From Micromonospora echinofusca (GTDB taxonomy: Bacteria > Actinomycetota > Actinomycetes > Mycobacteriales > Micromonosporaceae), in NCBI RefSeq assembly GCF_900091445.1, contig NZ_LT607733.1:1753501-1817500 (forward strand): a DNA stretch of 64,000 nt, read 5' to 3'. The stretch's first letter is position 1, and each line of letters opens with the position of its first letter. Positions 1 to 8,462 of this stretch are shown in pieces. The notes under the pieces are model-generated. The model saw only the letters and a list, made by a program, of their open reading frames with translations, made no database searches and had not been told where the DNA came from. The translations under genes were made by a program, and so were the position numbers.

Positions 1-111
1 GATCTGCCCGCCCGACACCGGGCCGTGCTTCCGTCCTGGATGCCGCTCAACCACGACGAGCCGATCGAGCTGGTCTCCGGCTCCCACGTGGCGGCGGGGG
101 TGGCGGCGTGA
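1..111 (+). CDS. C-terminal end of an unrecognised protein (partial)
   Basis: Only the last 36 codons of a gene that begins before the window are visible, in frame 1, ending at a TGA at 109-111. That stop overlaps the GTG start of the next gene in the arrangement GTGA, so the two are translationally coupled and probably share an operon. The visible tail contains a stretch reading WMPLNHDEPIELVSGSHV. I do not recognise the family. The downstream methylmalonate-semialdehyde dehydrogenase suggests a catabolic operon (inositol, valine or pyrimidine breakdown), but this is inference from context only. Confidence 0.6.
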   Translation, partial: DLPARHRAVLPSWMPLNHDEPIELVSGSHVAAGVAA

Positions 112-1619
112 GCGCGCCGGAGCACGACGTGGACGTCATCGGGCACTTCGTCGACGGCAAGCCGTTCAGCGGCTCGTCCGGACGGCACGGGGACGTCTTC
201 GACCCGGCGACCGGTCGGCGTACGGCCCGGGTGGAGCTGGCCTCGGCGGCGGACGTCGCGGTGGCGGTGGAGGCCGCCGGGCGCGCGGCCCGGCTCTGGC
301 GGGACGCGTCGCTGGCCAGACGGACGGCCGTGCTGTTCGCCTTCCGGGAGCTGGTGCACGCGCGGCGGGACCAGCTCGCCGAGGTGATCACCGCCGAGCA
401 CGGCAAGGTGCTCGCCGACGCCGCCGGCGAGGTGCAACGCGGCCTGGAGATCATCGAGTACGCCTGCGGCATCCCCTCGGCGCTGCGCGGCGGATTCAGC
501 GAGAACGTCTCCACCGAGGTCGACTCGTACACCCTGCGGCAGCCGCTCGGCGTCGTCGCGGTGATCTCCCCGTTCAACTTCCCGGCGATGGTGCCGCTGT
601 GGTTCCTGCCGATCGCGGTGGGCTGCGGCAACGCGGTGGTGCTCAAGCCGAGCGAGAAGGACCCGGGCGCGGCGCTGCTGCTGGCGCGGTGGTTCGCCGA
701 GGCGGGCCTGCCCGACGGGGTCCTCAACGTGGTCAACGGCGACGCCGAGGCCGTGGACGCGCTGCTGGAGCATCCGGGCGTGAAGGCCGTCTCGTTCGTC
801 GGCTCCACCCCCGTCGCCCGGTACGTCCACCAGCGCGGCACCGCCGCCGGCAAGCGGGTGCAGGCCCTGGGCGGGGCGAAGAACCACATGGTGGTGCTGC
901 CCGACGCCGACCTGGACCTGGCCGCCGACGCGGCGGTCAACGCGGGGTTCGGCTCGGCGGGGGAGCGGTGCATGGCGATCTCGGCCCTGGTCGCGGTGGA
1001 GCCGGTCGCCGACGCCCTGGTGGCCCGGATCGCCGAGCGGATGTGCCGGCTGCGCACCGGCGACGGCCGGCGCGGCTGCGACATGGGCCCGCTGGTCACC
1101 GCCGCGCACGTCGCCCGGGTGCGGTCGTACGTCGAGGCGGGGGTGGCCGCGGGCGCGGTGCCGGTGGTGGACGGCCGCGACGTCGAGCCGGACGGCGACG
1201 CCGACGGGTTCTGGCTGGGCCCGACGTTGTTCGACCACGTCACCCCGGACATGTCGATCTACACCGACGAGATCTTCGGCCCGGTGCTCGGCGTGGTGCG
1301 CGTCGGCTCGTACGACGAGGCGGTGGAACTGGTCAACGCCAACCCGTACGGCAACGGCACGGCGATCTTCACCAACGACGGCGGCGCGGCCCGGCGCTAC
1401 CAGCACGAGGTGGAGGTCGGCATGGTCGGCGTCAACGTGCCGATCCCGGTGCCGATGGCCTACTACTCCTTCGGCGGCTGGAAGGCCTCGCTCTTCGGCG
1501 ACCTGCACGCGCACGGCGAGGACGGGGTGCGCTTCTTCACCCGGGGCAAGGTGGTCACCAGCCGCTGGCCGGACCCCCGGCACGGCGGGGTCAACCTCGG
1601 CTTCCCCACCCAGACCTGA
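108..1619 (+). CDS. mmsA: CoA-acylating methylmalonate-semialdehyde dehydrogenase
   Basis: 503-residue aldehyde dehydrogenase, full length for the family. It oxidises (methyl)malonate semialdehyde to propionyl-CoA or acetyl-CoA in valine, thymine/uracil and myo-inositol catabolism. The catalytic cysteine is residue 288 in the motif GERCMA. The upstream motif ALGGAKNH is typical of the MmsA/IolA branch and replaces the ELGGK of ordinary ALDHs. The NAD-binding segment and the C-terminal EIFGPVLGVV motif are present. The GTG start overlaps the stop of the preceding gene. Which pathway it serves cannot be read from this window; an inositol (IolA) role is equally possible. Its 3' end overlaps the convergent acyltransferase by 29 bases. 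Confidence 0.93.
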   Translation: MSAPEHDVDVIGHFVDGKPFSGSSGRHGDVFDPATGRRTARVELASAADVAVAVEAAGRAARLWRDASLARRTAVLFAFRELVHARRDQLAEVITAEHGKVLADAAGEVQRGLEIIEYACGIPSALRGGFSENVSTEVDSYTLRQPLGVVAVISPFNFPAMVPLWFLPIAVGCGNAVVLKPSEKDPGAALLLARWFAEAGLPDGVLNVVNGDAEAVDALLEHPGVKAVSFVGSTPVARYVHQRGTAAGKRVQALGGAKNHMVVLPDADLDLAADAAVNAGFGSAGERCMAISALVAVEPVADALVARIAERMCRLRTGDGRRGCDMGPLVTAAHVARVRSYVEAGVAAGAVPVVDGRDVEPDGDADGFWLGPTLFDHVTPDMSIYTDEIFGPVLGVVRVGSYDEAVELVNANPYGNGTAIFTNDGGAARRYQHEVEVGMVGVNVPIPVPMAYYSFGGWKASLFGDLHAHGEDGVRFFTRGKVVTSRWPDPRHGGVNLGFPTQT

Positions 1620-3120
1620 GCAGGCGCAGGGTGCCGGCACCGACCAGGTACGCCACCAGCGCCGCCGCCGGCAGCCCCAGCGGCTCGGGCGCCGACCTCG
1701 GCGTCTGGGCGTTGACCACCAGGGCGTACACCACGGCGGCGAAACCGGCGGCGGTGAGCGCGCTGCGCGCGGTGGCCCGCCACCCGGGGTCGGCCGGCGT
1801 GCGGCCCGACGCGGCCGCGCCGCCGGCCCGCCGACCCTGCCCGGCGCGGTGGGCCCGCCGGCCGTTCCCGTCGCGATCGGCGCCGCCGCCGCGTGCGTCG
1901 CCGTCGGTCCGGCCCTGCCCGGCGCGGCCGGTGCGGGCCTCGACGGGGCCGAAGACGGCGACCAGGGCGGCCAGCACCACGGTCAGCATCAGCACCCAGG
2001 GCACCCGCCAGGCCAGCCAGGCGGCCGACCCGACCGGCGGGGTCGGCAGCACCCCGGCCGCGTCCAGCGCCCCCACCAGCAGGATCGCCGCGCTGAGGTG
2101 CCAGAGGAAGACGGTGAGCACGACGGCGTTCACCGCGATCACCACCTGCCACGGGCGGGGGCGGCGCAGCCAGCGCTCCGCCGGGTCGCGCAGCAGCAGG
2201 ATCAGCCCGAACTGGGCGACGGTCAGCGTCAGCAGGGCCAGGCTGGGCGGGGCCGCGTTGTCCAGCCGCTCGCCCGGCACGTTGAGCATGCTCACCGGGT
2301 ACGGTCCGACGGTGGTCAGCAGCACCGTCGCCGCCAGCCCGCCCAGCAGCGCCGCCGCGCCCGCGCGGCGCGACAGCGGCAGCCGACGTTCCCGCGCCCG
2401 GTCGCGCGCGGACGCGGGGCGCGGCGGGTGCCCGCCCGCCGCGCCCGGGTGGGCGTCGTGACGCCCGGCGTCGGCGTCGCGCCAGGCGATGCCGAGCTGG
2501 TGCACGGCCAGCCAGCCGAAGACGTAGTTCGGCAGCGCCAGTTCGGCCGGGCCCAGCGCCCGCCCCACGTCCCCGGCGACGACCAGCGCGGCCAGCGCCG
2601 CCGGCACGAGCAGGCCGAAGCGCCGGTGCAGGGCGAGCACGGCCGGGGTAAGCGGCACCACGATCAGGTAGGCGGCGAGGAACCAGAGCGGGATCGTGGC
2701 GAACCACGCGACCGTACGCACCAGCGTCGCCGCGACGCCGACGAGCGACGCGAGCGCGGCCGCTGCGGCGATCACCAGCAGCAGCGCGGTCGTGGGGCGC
2801 AGCAGCCGGGCGCCCCGGCCCAGCAGCCAGGCGGTGGCGTCGACGCCGGCGGCCCGGCGGGCGGTCAGCGAGGCGGCGTTGGCGTACCCGCCGACCAGGA
2901 AGAAGATCGGCATGACCTGGGCGATCCAGGTGAGCGGGTACGCCCACGGCAGATCGGGCAGCGCGGAGCGTCCCGTCGGCCGGCCGGCGGCGTCCTCGCC
3001 GATCGCGGCGACCGCCCAGTGGCCGAGAACGACCATGCCGATGGCGAGCGCCCGGAGCAGGTCGACGTAGCGTTGCCGACCAGCGGGGGTGCGCGCGGCG
3101 AGTTGCCGCAGGCGGCGCAT
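1591..3120 (-). CDS. Acyltransferase family 3 (OafA/YrhL-like) membrane protein
   Basis: 509-residue polytopic membrane protein. It opens with the acyltransferase-3 signature RYVDLLRALAIGMVVLGHW, in which the conserved Arg and the His of GHW are expected to take part in acyl transfer to a cell-envelope or secondary-metabolite glycan. About ten hydrophobic segments follow. Two Arg/Gly/Asp-rich hydrophilic insertions (around residues 205-245 and 385-435) are unusually long. The last two membrane segments lie after the second insertion. The start codon ATG is followed by a basic N-terminus. It stands alone and converges on mmsA with a 29-base overlap of coding ends. The acceptor is unknown. Confidence 0.85.
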   Translation of the reverse strand: MRRLRQLAARTPAGRQRYVDLLRALAIGMVVLGHWAVAAIGEDAAGRPTGRSALPDLPWAYPLTWIAQVMPIFFLVGGYANAASLTARRAAGVDATAWLLGRGARLLRPTTALLLVIAAAAALASLVGVAATLVRTVAWFATIPLWFLAAYLIVVPLTPAVLALHRRFGLLVPAALAALVVAGDVGRALGPAELALPNYVFGWLAVHQLGIAWRDADAGRHDAHPGAAGGHPPRPASARDRARERRLPLSRRAGAAALLGGLAATVLLTTVGPYPVSMLNVPGERLDNAAPPSLALLTLTVAQFGLILLLRDPAERWLRRPRPWQVVIAVNAVVLTVFLWHLSAAILLVGALDAAGVLPTPPVGSAAWLAWRVPWVLMLTVVLAALVAVFGPVEARTGRAGQGRTDGDARGGGADRDGNGRRAHRAGQGRRAGGAAASGRTPADPGWRATARSALTAAGFAAVVYALVVNAQTPRSAPEPLGLPAAALVAYLVGAGTLRLLRSGWGSRG

Positions 3121-3211
3121 GGCCCCGAGGGTACGTCAGGCGCGGGCTGGCCGGTGCTGATAACGGTTCGGTCCCCGGGGGTTGAAGTCCGCGCCCTCCT
3201 GCCGTAGAAAT

Positions 3212-3239
3212 TCTTCAGCAACAGTTTGCCAACTGAAGA
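3212..3239. promoter_or_regulatory. Dyad containing AACAGTT, putative RpiR operator of ngcE1
   Basis: In an AT-rich island upstream of the first ngcE gene there is a perfect inverted repeat, TCTTCAG at 3212-3218 and CTGAAGA at 3233-3239. A nested smaller dyad, CAGTT-TGCC-AACTG, spans 3222-3235. The core CAACAGTTTG matches the TAACAGTTTG found upstream of the RpiR regulator at 8366. The site lies about 80 bases before the ngcE1 start codon. It is a candidate operator for the RpiR regulator encoded at 8463; this is inferred from the shared motif and is not proven. Confidence 0.5.
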
Positions 3240-3316
3240 CAAATTCCCCCTGCGCCTCGTGCGGCGGTCGCCATCCCCCATCCGGCGCCCGCCCGGACCG
3301 ATCCGAGGAGAGACCC

Positions 3317-4735
3317 ATGAACAGGCGTGACATCCTGCGGCGTACCGCCGCCGCCGGCCTCCTGGCCACCCCCGCCGCCGGCCTGCTGGCCGGCTGCGCC
3401 ACGGGCGGTGGCGACGACGACAAGGGCGACGCCGGCACCTACAAGGGCACCAAGAGCGAGCAGAACCCGCTCGGTGTCAAGGAGGACGCCCCCCTCGAGG
3501 TGGTGATCTTCAACGGCGGCTTCGGCGAGGAGTACGCGAAGGCCCACGAGGCCATGTACACCGAGAAATACCCGAAGGCGAAGATCAACCACTCGGCGAC
3601 GCAGGAGATCGCGAAGACGCTCCAGCCGCGCTTCGTCGACAACACCCCGCCGGACGTCGTCAACAACTCCGGCGCCAACCAGATCGACTTCAACGGGCTG
3701 GTGTCGCAGAACGCCATCGCCGACCTGGGCGAGCTGCTCGCCGCCCCGAGCCTCGACATTCCGGGCAAGACGGTCAAGGACACGCTGCTGCCGGGCGCCG
3801 TCGAGGTCGGCTCGTACGACGGCAAGTTCCTGGTGATGAACTACACCTACACCGTCTACGGCATCTGGCACTCCACCAAGCTCTTCGCCGAGCGCAAGTG
3901 GGAGTACGCCAAGACCTGGGACGAGCACATCGCGCTGTGCAAGCAGATCAAGGCCGCCGGCATCGCCCCCTGGACGTACGCGGGCGCGCACCCGCGCTAC
4001 ATGAGCTGGCCGGTCATCTCGACCGCCATCAAGTTCGGCGGCCCCTCGGTCGCCACCGCGATCGACAACCTGGAGCCCAACGCCTGGAAGTCCGACGCGA
4101 TGAAGACCGCGGCCGACGCCTGGCACCAGATCGTCAAGGACAAGTACATCCTCGAGGGCTCGCCCGGCCTCGACCACAAGCAGTCGCAGACCGCATGGTG
4201 CCAGGGCAAGGCGGCCTTCATCTCCTGCGGTTCCTGGCTGGAGAGCGAGCAGAAGAACGTCACCCCCGAGGGCTTCAACATGACCGTCCAGCCGACGCCG
4301 AGCCTGGGCAGCGGCGACAAGCTGCCGTTCGAGGCGATCCGGGGCACCGCCGGTGAGCCGTTCATGGTGCCGGCCAAGGCCAAGAACATCGCCGGTGGCC
4401 TGGAGTACTTCCGGCACATGCTTTCCAAGAAGGGCGCGCAGGACTTCACCAAGAAGGTCTCCAGCCTGACCGTGGTGGCCGGCGCCAGCGAGGGCGTCGA
4501 GCTGCCGTTCGGCCTGGGCACGGTGGTGAAGGCGCTCGACGCCTCCGGCGCCAACGGCTTCAACTGGGTCTACCCCAACTTCTATCGGAAGCTGGAGAAG
4601 AACCTTGTCGACGCTGCGTGCGGCGAGTTCTTCAGCGGACGGATCGGCCCGGCGGAGTTCCTCGACCAGTGCCAGAAGGGCGCGGACTCGATCGCCCAGG
4701 ACAGCTCGATCAAGAAGTACAAGCGGGCCGTCTGA
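3317..4735 (+). CDS. ngcE: NgcE-type amino-sugar ABC substrate-binding lipoprotein (copy 1)
   Basis: 472-residue extracellular solute-binding lipoprotein. The N-terminus MNRRDILRRTAAAG has a twin-arginine-like motif, and a lipobox LLAGC precedes a Gly/Asp-rich linker. The mature part shows family features: VVIFNGGFGEEYA, SATQEIAKTLQPRF and VVNNSG. This matches NgcE, the binding protein for N-acetylglucosamine and N,N'-diacetylchitobiose. The ATG at 3317 is chosen because of the upstream GAGGAGAGA ribosome binding site and the complete export signal. It is followed by ngcF and ngcG. A closely similar paralogue sits at 10197. Substrate is inferred from family and the neighbouring GlcNAc kinase. 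Confidence 0.9.
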   Translation: MNRRDILRRTAAAGLLATPAAGLLAGCATGGGDDDKGDAGTYKGTKSEQNPLGVKEDAPLEVVIFNGGFGEEYAKAHEAMYTEKYPKAKINHSATQEIAKTLQPRFVDNTPPDVVNNSGANQIDFNGLVSQNAIADLGELLAAPSLDIPGKTVKDTLLPGAVEVGSYDGKFLVMNYTYTVYGIWHSTKLFAERKWEYAKTWDEHIALCKQIKAAGIAPWTYAGAHPRYMSWPVISTAIKFGGPSVATAIDNLEPNAWKSDAMKTAADAWHQIVKDKYILEGSPGLDHKQSQTAWCQGKAAFISCGSWLESEQKNVTPEGFNMTVQPTPSLGSGDKLPFEAIRGTAGEPFMVPAKAKNIAGGLEYFRHMLSKKGAQDFTKKVSSLTVVAGASEGVELPFGLGTVVKALDASGANGFNWVYPNFYRKLEKNLVDAACGEFFSGRIGPAEFLDQCQKGADSIAQDSSIKKYKRAV

Positions 4736-4743
4736 CATCCCGG

Positions 4744-4776
4744 CCGGTGGGGGCGGGGGCGTCCCGCTCCCACCGG
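4744..4776 (+). other. Intercistronic hairpin between ngcE1 and ngcF1
   Basis: A 14-base stem with one G-U pair: CCGGTGGGGGCGGG at 4744-4757 and CCCGCTCCCACCGG at 4763-4776, with a five-base loop. It lies in the 69-base gap between the binding-protein gene and the first permease gene. Such stems often protect the 3' end of the binding-protein mRNA or cause partial termination, giving more binding protein than permease. The second ngc operon has only 20 bases at this point and no such stem. Confidence 0.6.
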
Positions 4777-4804
4777 GCCGACGCTGAAGAGGTAGGACCT
4801 CATC

Positions 4805-5713
4805 GTGAGACATGGCAAGTACCCGCTGATCGTCACCTTCCTGGTGCCGCCGGTGTTGCTCTACGTCGTCTTCGTCGTGTCGCCGTACCTCCAGGCGTTC
4901 CAGATCTCCACGACCGACTGGCTCGGCTACTCCGCCGACGCCAACTCCGTCGGGCTGGCGAACTTCAAGACGCTGTGGAACGACGACTATTTCTGGAACG
5001 CGCTGAAGAACAACGCGATCCTGCTGGCGCTCATCCCGGTGCTGACGATCGTGCTCGGCCTCTTCTTCGCCGCCATGCTCAACATGGGCGGGCGCAAGGG
5101 GCGGGCGGGGGTCAGCGGGGTACGCGGCTCGTCGTTCTACCGCACGGTCTACTTCTTCCCCCAGGTCCTCTCGGTCGTCATCATCGCGCTGCTGTGGAAG
5201 GAGGTCTACCACCCGAACAAGGGCCTGCTCACCAGCGCCCTGAACAGCGTCGGTCTGGGCGCGCCCACCTGGCTGGGTGATCCGAGGACCGCCTTCTGGT
5301 GCGTCCTCGCGGTGATGATCTGGAGCAACGTGGGCTTCTACGTGGTGCTCTTCGGCGCGGCCATGTCGGCCATCCCCAAGGAGATCTACGAGGCCGTCAT
5401 GCTCGACGGCGCCTCCCGGCTGACCACGCTGTGGAAGGTGACCATCCCGCTGCTGTGGGACACCGTCCAGGTCGCCTGGGTCTACCTGGCCATCTTCGCC
5501 CTGGACGGGTTCATCCTGGTGCAGTTGATGACCAACGGCGGCCCCAACTTCTCCACCGACGTCATCGGCGTGCGGATGTACGACACGGCGTTCGGCAGCG
5601 AGACCAAGTTCGGCTACGCCTCGGCGATCGGCGTGGTGATGTTCTTCCTGACCCTCACGGTGGCGGTGCTGGCGTTGCGGGCCAGCAAGCGAGACAGGAT
5701 CGAGTACTCGTGA
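4805..5713 (+). CDS. ngcF: NgcF-type sugar ABC permease (copy 1)
   Basis: 302-residue MalF-like permease with about six membrane segments. The conserved EAA loop is at EAVMLDGASRLTTLWKVTIP, which contacts the ATPase. It starts at GTG 4805 with GGTAGGA as the ribosome binding site. The last bases overlap the start of ngcG (GTGA). With NgcE and NgcG it forms the importer. No ATPase gene is in this operon, so a shared MsiK-type ATPase elsewhere probably energises it, as is usual for actinobacterial sugar importers. The SugC-like ATPase at 47212 is in a different operon. Confidence 0.9.
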   Translation: MRHGKYPLIVTFLVPPVLLYVVFVVSPYLQAFQISTTDWLGYSADANSVGLANFKTLWNDDYFWNALKNNAILLALIPVLTIVLGLFFAAMLNMGGRKGRAGVSGVRGSSFYRTVYFFPQVLSVVIIALLWKEVYHPNKGLLTSALNSVGLGAPTWLGDPRTAFWCVLAVMIWSNVGFYVVLFGAAMSAIPKEIYEAVMLDGASRLTTLWKVTIPLLWDTVQVAWVYLAIFALDGFILVQLMTNGGPNFSTDVIGVRMYDTAFGSETKFGYASAIGVVMFFLTLTVAVLALRASKRDRIEYS

Positions 5714-6615
5714 CGACTCTGGACAAGCCCGCCCCCGTGGCGCTGCCCCGCGAGCCCTCCGCCCCCGCTGACCGCCCGGTGCGCCGCGAACTCGGCGTCG
5801 CCAACGTGCTGTCGCACGGCTTCCTGCTGTTCTGGGGCGCGCTGACCGTACTGCCGCTGCTCTGGATGTTCATCAGCTCGTTCAAGAGCAACGCGGAGAT
5901 CCTGGCCGACCCGTGGTCGCTGCCCGGCGCGCTGCGCTTCGACAACTGGTCGCGGGCGTGGAGCGGTGCGCACATCGGCCAGTACTTCCTCAACAGCCTG
6001 GTGGTGGTCGCGGGCTCGGTCACCCTGACCATGCTGATGGGGGCCACCGCCGCGTACGTCTTCGCCCGCTACGAGTTCCGAGGCAAGCAGGTCGTCTACT
6101 ACCTGTTCGTCGGCGGGCTGATGTTCCCCGTCTTCCTCGCCCTGGTGCCGCTGTTCTTCGTGGTGCGCAACGCCGGCCTGTTCGGCACCTGGACGGGTCT
6201 CATCCTGGTGTACGCGGCCTACTCGCTGCCGTTCACGGTGTTCTTCCTGACCGCCTTCTTCCGCACCCTGCCCACCGCCGTCGCGGAGGCGGCCCTGGTC
6301 GACGGCTGCGGCCACTTCCGGTTGTTCTTCCAGGTGATGCTGCCGATGGCGCGTCCGGGACTGATCAGCGTCGCCATCTTCAACTTCCTCCAACACTGGA
6401 ACCAGTTCCTGCTGCCCCAGGTGCTCATGCAGGGCGACGAGTCCAAGTGGGTGCTGGCCCAGGGGCTCGCCGCGCTCTCGGTCAACCAGGGCTACGCCGG
6501 CGACTACGCGCAACTCTTCGCCGGTCTGACCATCGCGGTGATTCCGGTGCTGCTGGTCTACATCCTCTTCCAGCGCCAGGTTCAGTCCGGCCTGACCGCC
6601 GGCCAGCTCAAATAG
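5710..6615 (+). CDS. ngcG: NgcG-type sugar ABC permease (copy 1)
   Basis: 301-residue MalG-like inner-membrane permease. The GTG start at 5710 lies inside the ngcF stop. A cytoplasmic N-terminal tail rich in Pro and Ala precedes the first membrane segment at about residue 38. The EAA motif is VAEAALVDGCGHFRLFFQV, and the protein ends with the usual QRQVQSGLTAGQLK. It is the last gene of the first ngcEFG operon. Together with NgcF it forms the channel for GlcNAc-type sugars; substrate is inferred from the family. Confidence 0.9.
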   Translation: MTTLDKPAPVALPREPSAPADRPVRRELGVANVLSHGFLLFWGALTVLPLLWMFISSFKSNAEILADPWSLPGALRFDNWSRAWSGAHIGQYFLNSLVVVAGSVTLTMLMGATAAYVFARYEFRGKQVVYYLFVGGLMFPVFLALVPLFFVVRNAGLFGTWTGLILVYAAYSLPFTVFFLTAFFRTLPTAVAEAALVDGCGHFRLFFQVMLPMARPGLISVAIFNFLQHWNQFLLPQVLMQGDESKWVLAQGLAALSVNQGYAGDYAQLFAGLTIAVIPVLLVYILFQRQVQSGLTAGQLK

Positions 6616-6723
6616 TCGATGAAAAATGGCTCAGGAGTGCGAGGTATTGACGGGGGGTTACGGCTATAGGTCGATTCTGTTAGGCTCATTCCAGTGTCCA
6701 GGTTCATCTACGGGAGGCTTGAA

Positions 6724-7059
6724 TTGAACCGCAGAATCTCCATGGCCGGAGTCCTGGCCGGGTTGTCGCTGGCGACCGCTCTGGTCGTTGCCACTCCGGC
6801 TCAGGCGGCCGAAGTGTCGGTGTCCACGTCAGTCCAGCAGGTTGGTGAGATAGGAGTCGCTGCCACCTGCTCGACCTGGCTCTACAGCACCTACAGTGAC
6901 TCGCACTGCTGGAACGCCAATCGGTTCCGGGCTCGGGTCGAGTGCGATATGGGCACTAACACTTACTACTCCAACGGCCCTTGGAAAACCTCAGGTACTT
7001 CGCGGGCCTACTGCGCCGCTGGCGACTGGGCCATCCGGGCGCTCACCGAGGTGGAGTAG
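6724..7059 (+). CDS. Small secreted cysteine-containing protein, unknown function
   Basis: 111-residue protein with a clear Sec signal peptide: MNRRISMAGVLAGLSLATAL, followed by an AQAA cleavage site near residue 29. I choose the TTG at 6724 because GGGAGG lies seven bases upstream. An in-frame GTG at 6694 would give a longer, poorer N-terminus. The mature part of about 80 residues is rich in Ser, Thr, Tyr and Trp and has four cysteines, consistent with two disulfides. I do not recognise the family. It stands alone between ngcG1 and the GlcNAc kinase, has lower GC than its neighbours, and is followed by a strong hairpin. Confidence 0.75.
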   Translation: MNRRISMAGVLAGLSLATALVVATPAQAAEVSVSTSVQQVGEIGVAATCSTWLYSTYSDSHCWNANRFRARVECDMGTNTYYSNGPWKTSGTSRAYCAAGDWAIRALTEVE

Positions 7060-7150
7060 TCAATTTCCTTCCGGGAAGCGGGCTTGCCGGATAATTGTCT
7101 CAACTATTTGCCATACCGGGCACCGCATTGACGCTATCGGCAGGGCTGTG

Positions 7151-7181
7151 AACCCGGAGCATGATTGTCATGCTCCGGGTT
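7151..7181. terminator. Strong stem-loop, probable bidirectional terminator
   Basis: Perfect 14-base stem AACCCGGAGCATGA / TCATGCTCCGGGTT with a three-base loop, between the small secreted protein (+) and the end of the GlcNAc kinase gene (-). There is no long T tract, which is normal for high-GC actinobacteria. It can serve both convergent genes. Confidence 0.75.
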
Positions 7182-7279
7182 CTCCCGTGCAATTCACGCC
7201 TCTGATGCATTCCATTTATGCCACTGCTTCGTCGCTCCAGGACGGCTGCCACCGGTCGGTGAGTGCCTCGCGCCGGATT

Positions 7280-8272
7280 TCAGGCCGGCGGTACGGGAAC
7301 CAGTCGACGGTGCGTCGCCACTGGATCGGTCACCTCGGGCAGGTCGAGCGCGGCGAGCCACGCCGCCGCGGCGGCGCCGTCGCCGGCCGAGTGCAGCGGT
7401 GCGTCCGGCCACTGCCGGCCGACCTGGGCCCGCACCGCCGCGGCGAGCGGGGTGTCGCCGGTCAGCAGGCCGCCGCCGAGCACGATCGGGGAGGCGTCGC
7501 CGGCCGGGCGGATCCGCGCGGCGCTCTCGGCCAGGTGCGCCGCGGCCTCGTCGATCAGCCCGCCGGCGACCGGCTCGCCGTCGACGGCGGCGGCGACCAC
7601 GAGGGGCGCGAGCCGGGCCAGTTCCACGGGGGGCCGTCGGGTCACCGCCTGGACCAGGGCGTCGACGGTGTCCCGGGGGCGGGCCGCCACCTCGGCGGAG
7701 CCGAGCAGTTCGGTGAGCACCCCCGTCGCCAGCCGGCCCGGCGCGTGCCCCCGGTCGAGGTCGGCCAGCAGCCGGCGGACCGCCTCGCGGCCCAGCCAGA
7801 AGCCGGAGCCCGCGTCGCCGAGCAGCCAGCCGTGACCGTCGGCGACCCGGTCCAGCCGTAGCTCGCGGACCCGGGCGGCGATCGCCCCGGTGCCGGCGAT
7901 GAGCACCGTGCCGTCGGGGCTGGCGGTGCCCGAGGCGTACGCGACCAGCGCGTCGCCGTGCACCGCGTACGGGCAGCGCAGGCCGGCGTCGCGCCAGGCC
8001 CGGTCGAAGGCGTCGCGGCCCGCCGGGTCGGCGAGCAGCCGGCCCGCTCCGGCCAGCCCGATCGTGCCGCCCCGCACCCGGGCGGGATCGACGTCGGCGA
8101 GCGCCTCCCGCAGGGCGGCCAGCAGCTCGCCGGCGGCCCGCTCGGCGCCGTGGCTGGTGGGGTTTCCGCCGCCCGCCCGGCCGCTGCCCAGCCGCCGCCC
8201 GTCCAGGGCGAGGGCGGTCGCCCGGGTGGACGTACCTCCGACGTCGAGACCGACCACGACGCTGCCGGACAT
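7280..8272 (-). CDS. BadF/BadG/BcrA/BcrD-type N-acetylglucosamine kinase
   Basis: 330-residue ASKHA-fold kinase. The phosphate-1 loop is VGLDVGGTSTRA near the N-terminus, the second phosphate segment is VLIAGTGAIAA, and the adenosine motif is IVLGGGLL. Actinobacterial members phosphorylate GlcNAc to GlcNAc-6-phosphate. The ATG at 8272 is chosen since the protein then begins directly before the first beta strand, with GAAGGGTGGG upstream; an ATG at 8332 would add 20 residues of low-quality sequence. It is divergent from the RpiR regulator and lies between two GlcNAc-type importers, which supports a role in committing imported amino sugar. Confidence 0.85.
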   Translation of the reverse strand: MSGSVVVGLDVGGTSTRATALALDGRRLGSGRAGGGNPTSHGAERAAGELLAALREALADVDPARVRGGTIGLAGAGRLLADPAGRDAFDRAWRDAGLRCPYAVHGDALVAYASGTASPDGTVLIAGTGAIAARVRELRLDRVADGHGWLLGDAGSGFWLGREAVRRLLADLDRGHAPGRLATGVLTELLGSAEVAARPRDTVDALVQAVTRRPPVELARLAPLVVAAAVDGEPVAGGLIDEAAAHLAESAARIRPAGDASPIVLGGGLLTGDTPLAAAVRAQVGRQWPDAPLHSAGDGAAAAAWLAALDLPEVTDPVATHRRLVPVPPA

Positions 8273-8365
8273 CCGCACCCACCCTTCGATCGACGCCGCG
8301 TTCATGCTGGTCGGCCCGGCGGCGGCCGGCAAGGGGCGGGCGGGTTCCCCGGCTGTGCGCCAGGT

Positions 8366-8440
8366 AACAGTTTGAAAACTTCGCCCACGGTCTTGACACG
8401 GAGGGGCTTTCAGTAAGAACTTTTACCACTAACAGTTAAC
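8366..8440. promoter_or_regulatory. rpiR/kinase divergent control region with repeated AACAGTT motif
   Basis: This AT-rich segment lies between the divergent kinase and rpiR. TAACAGTTTG starts at 8365 and forms the small dyad AGTTTGAAAACT at 8369-8380. A TTGACA -35-like hexamer is at 8393-8398, followed 15 bases later by TAAGAA. A second TAACAGTTAAC is at 8430-8440, just before the ribosome binding site. Two copies flanking a promoter is the arrangement expected for autoregulation. The same core occurs in front of ngcE1. The -10 assignment is weak. Confidence 0.5.
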
Positions 8441-8462
8441 ACTCTTTTCCGAAAGGTGCCCC

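Noticed and set aside
6647..6670. TTGACG and TATAGG as a promoter for the small secreted protein
   Set aside because: The spacing is only 12 bases, too short for a sigma-70-type promoter.
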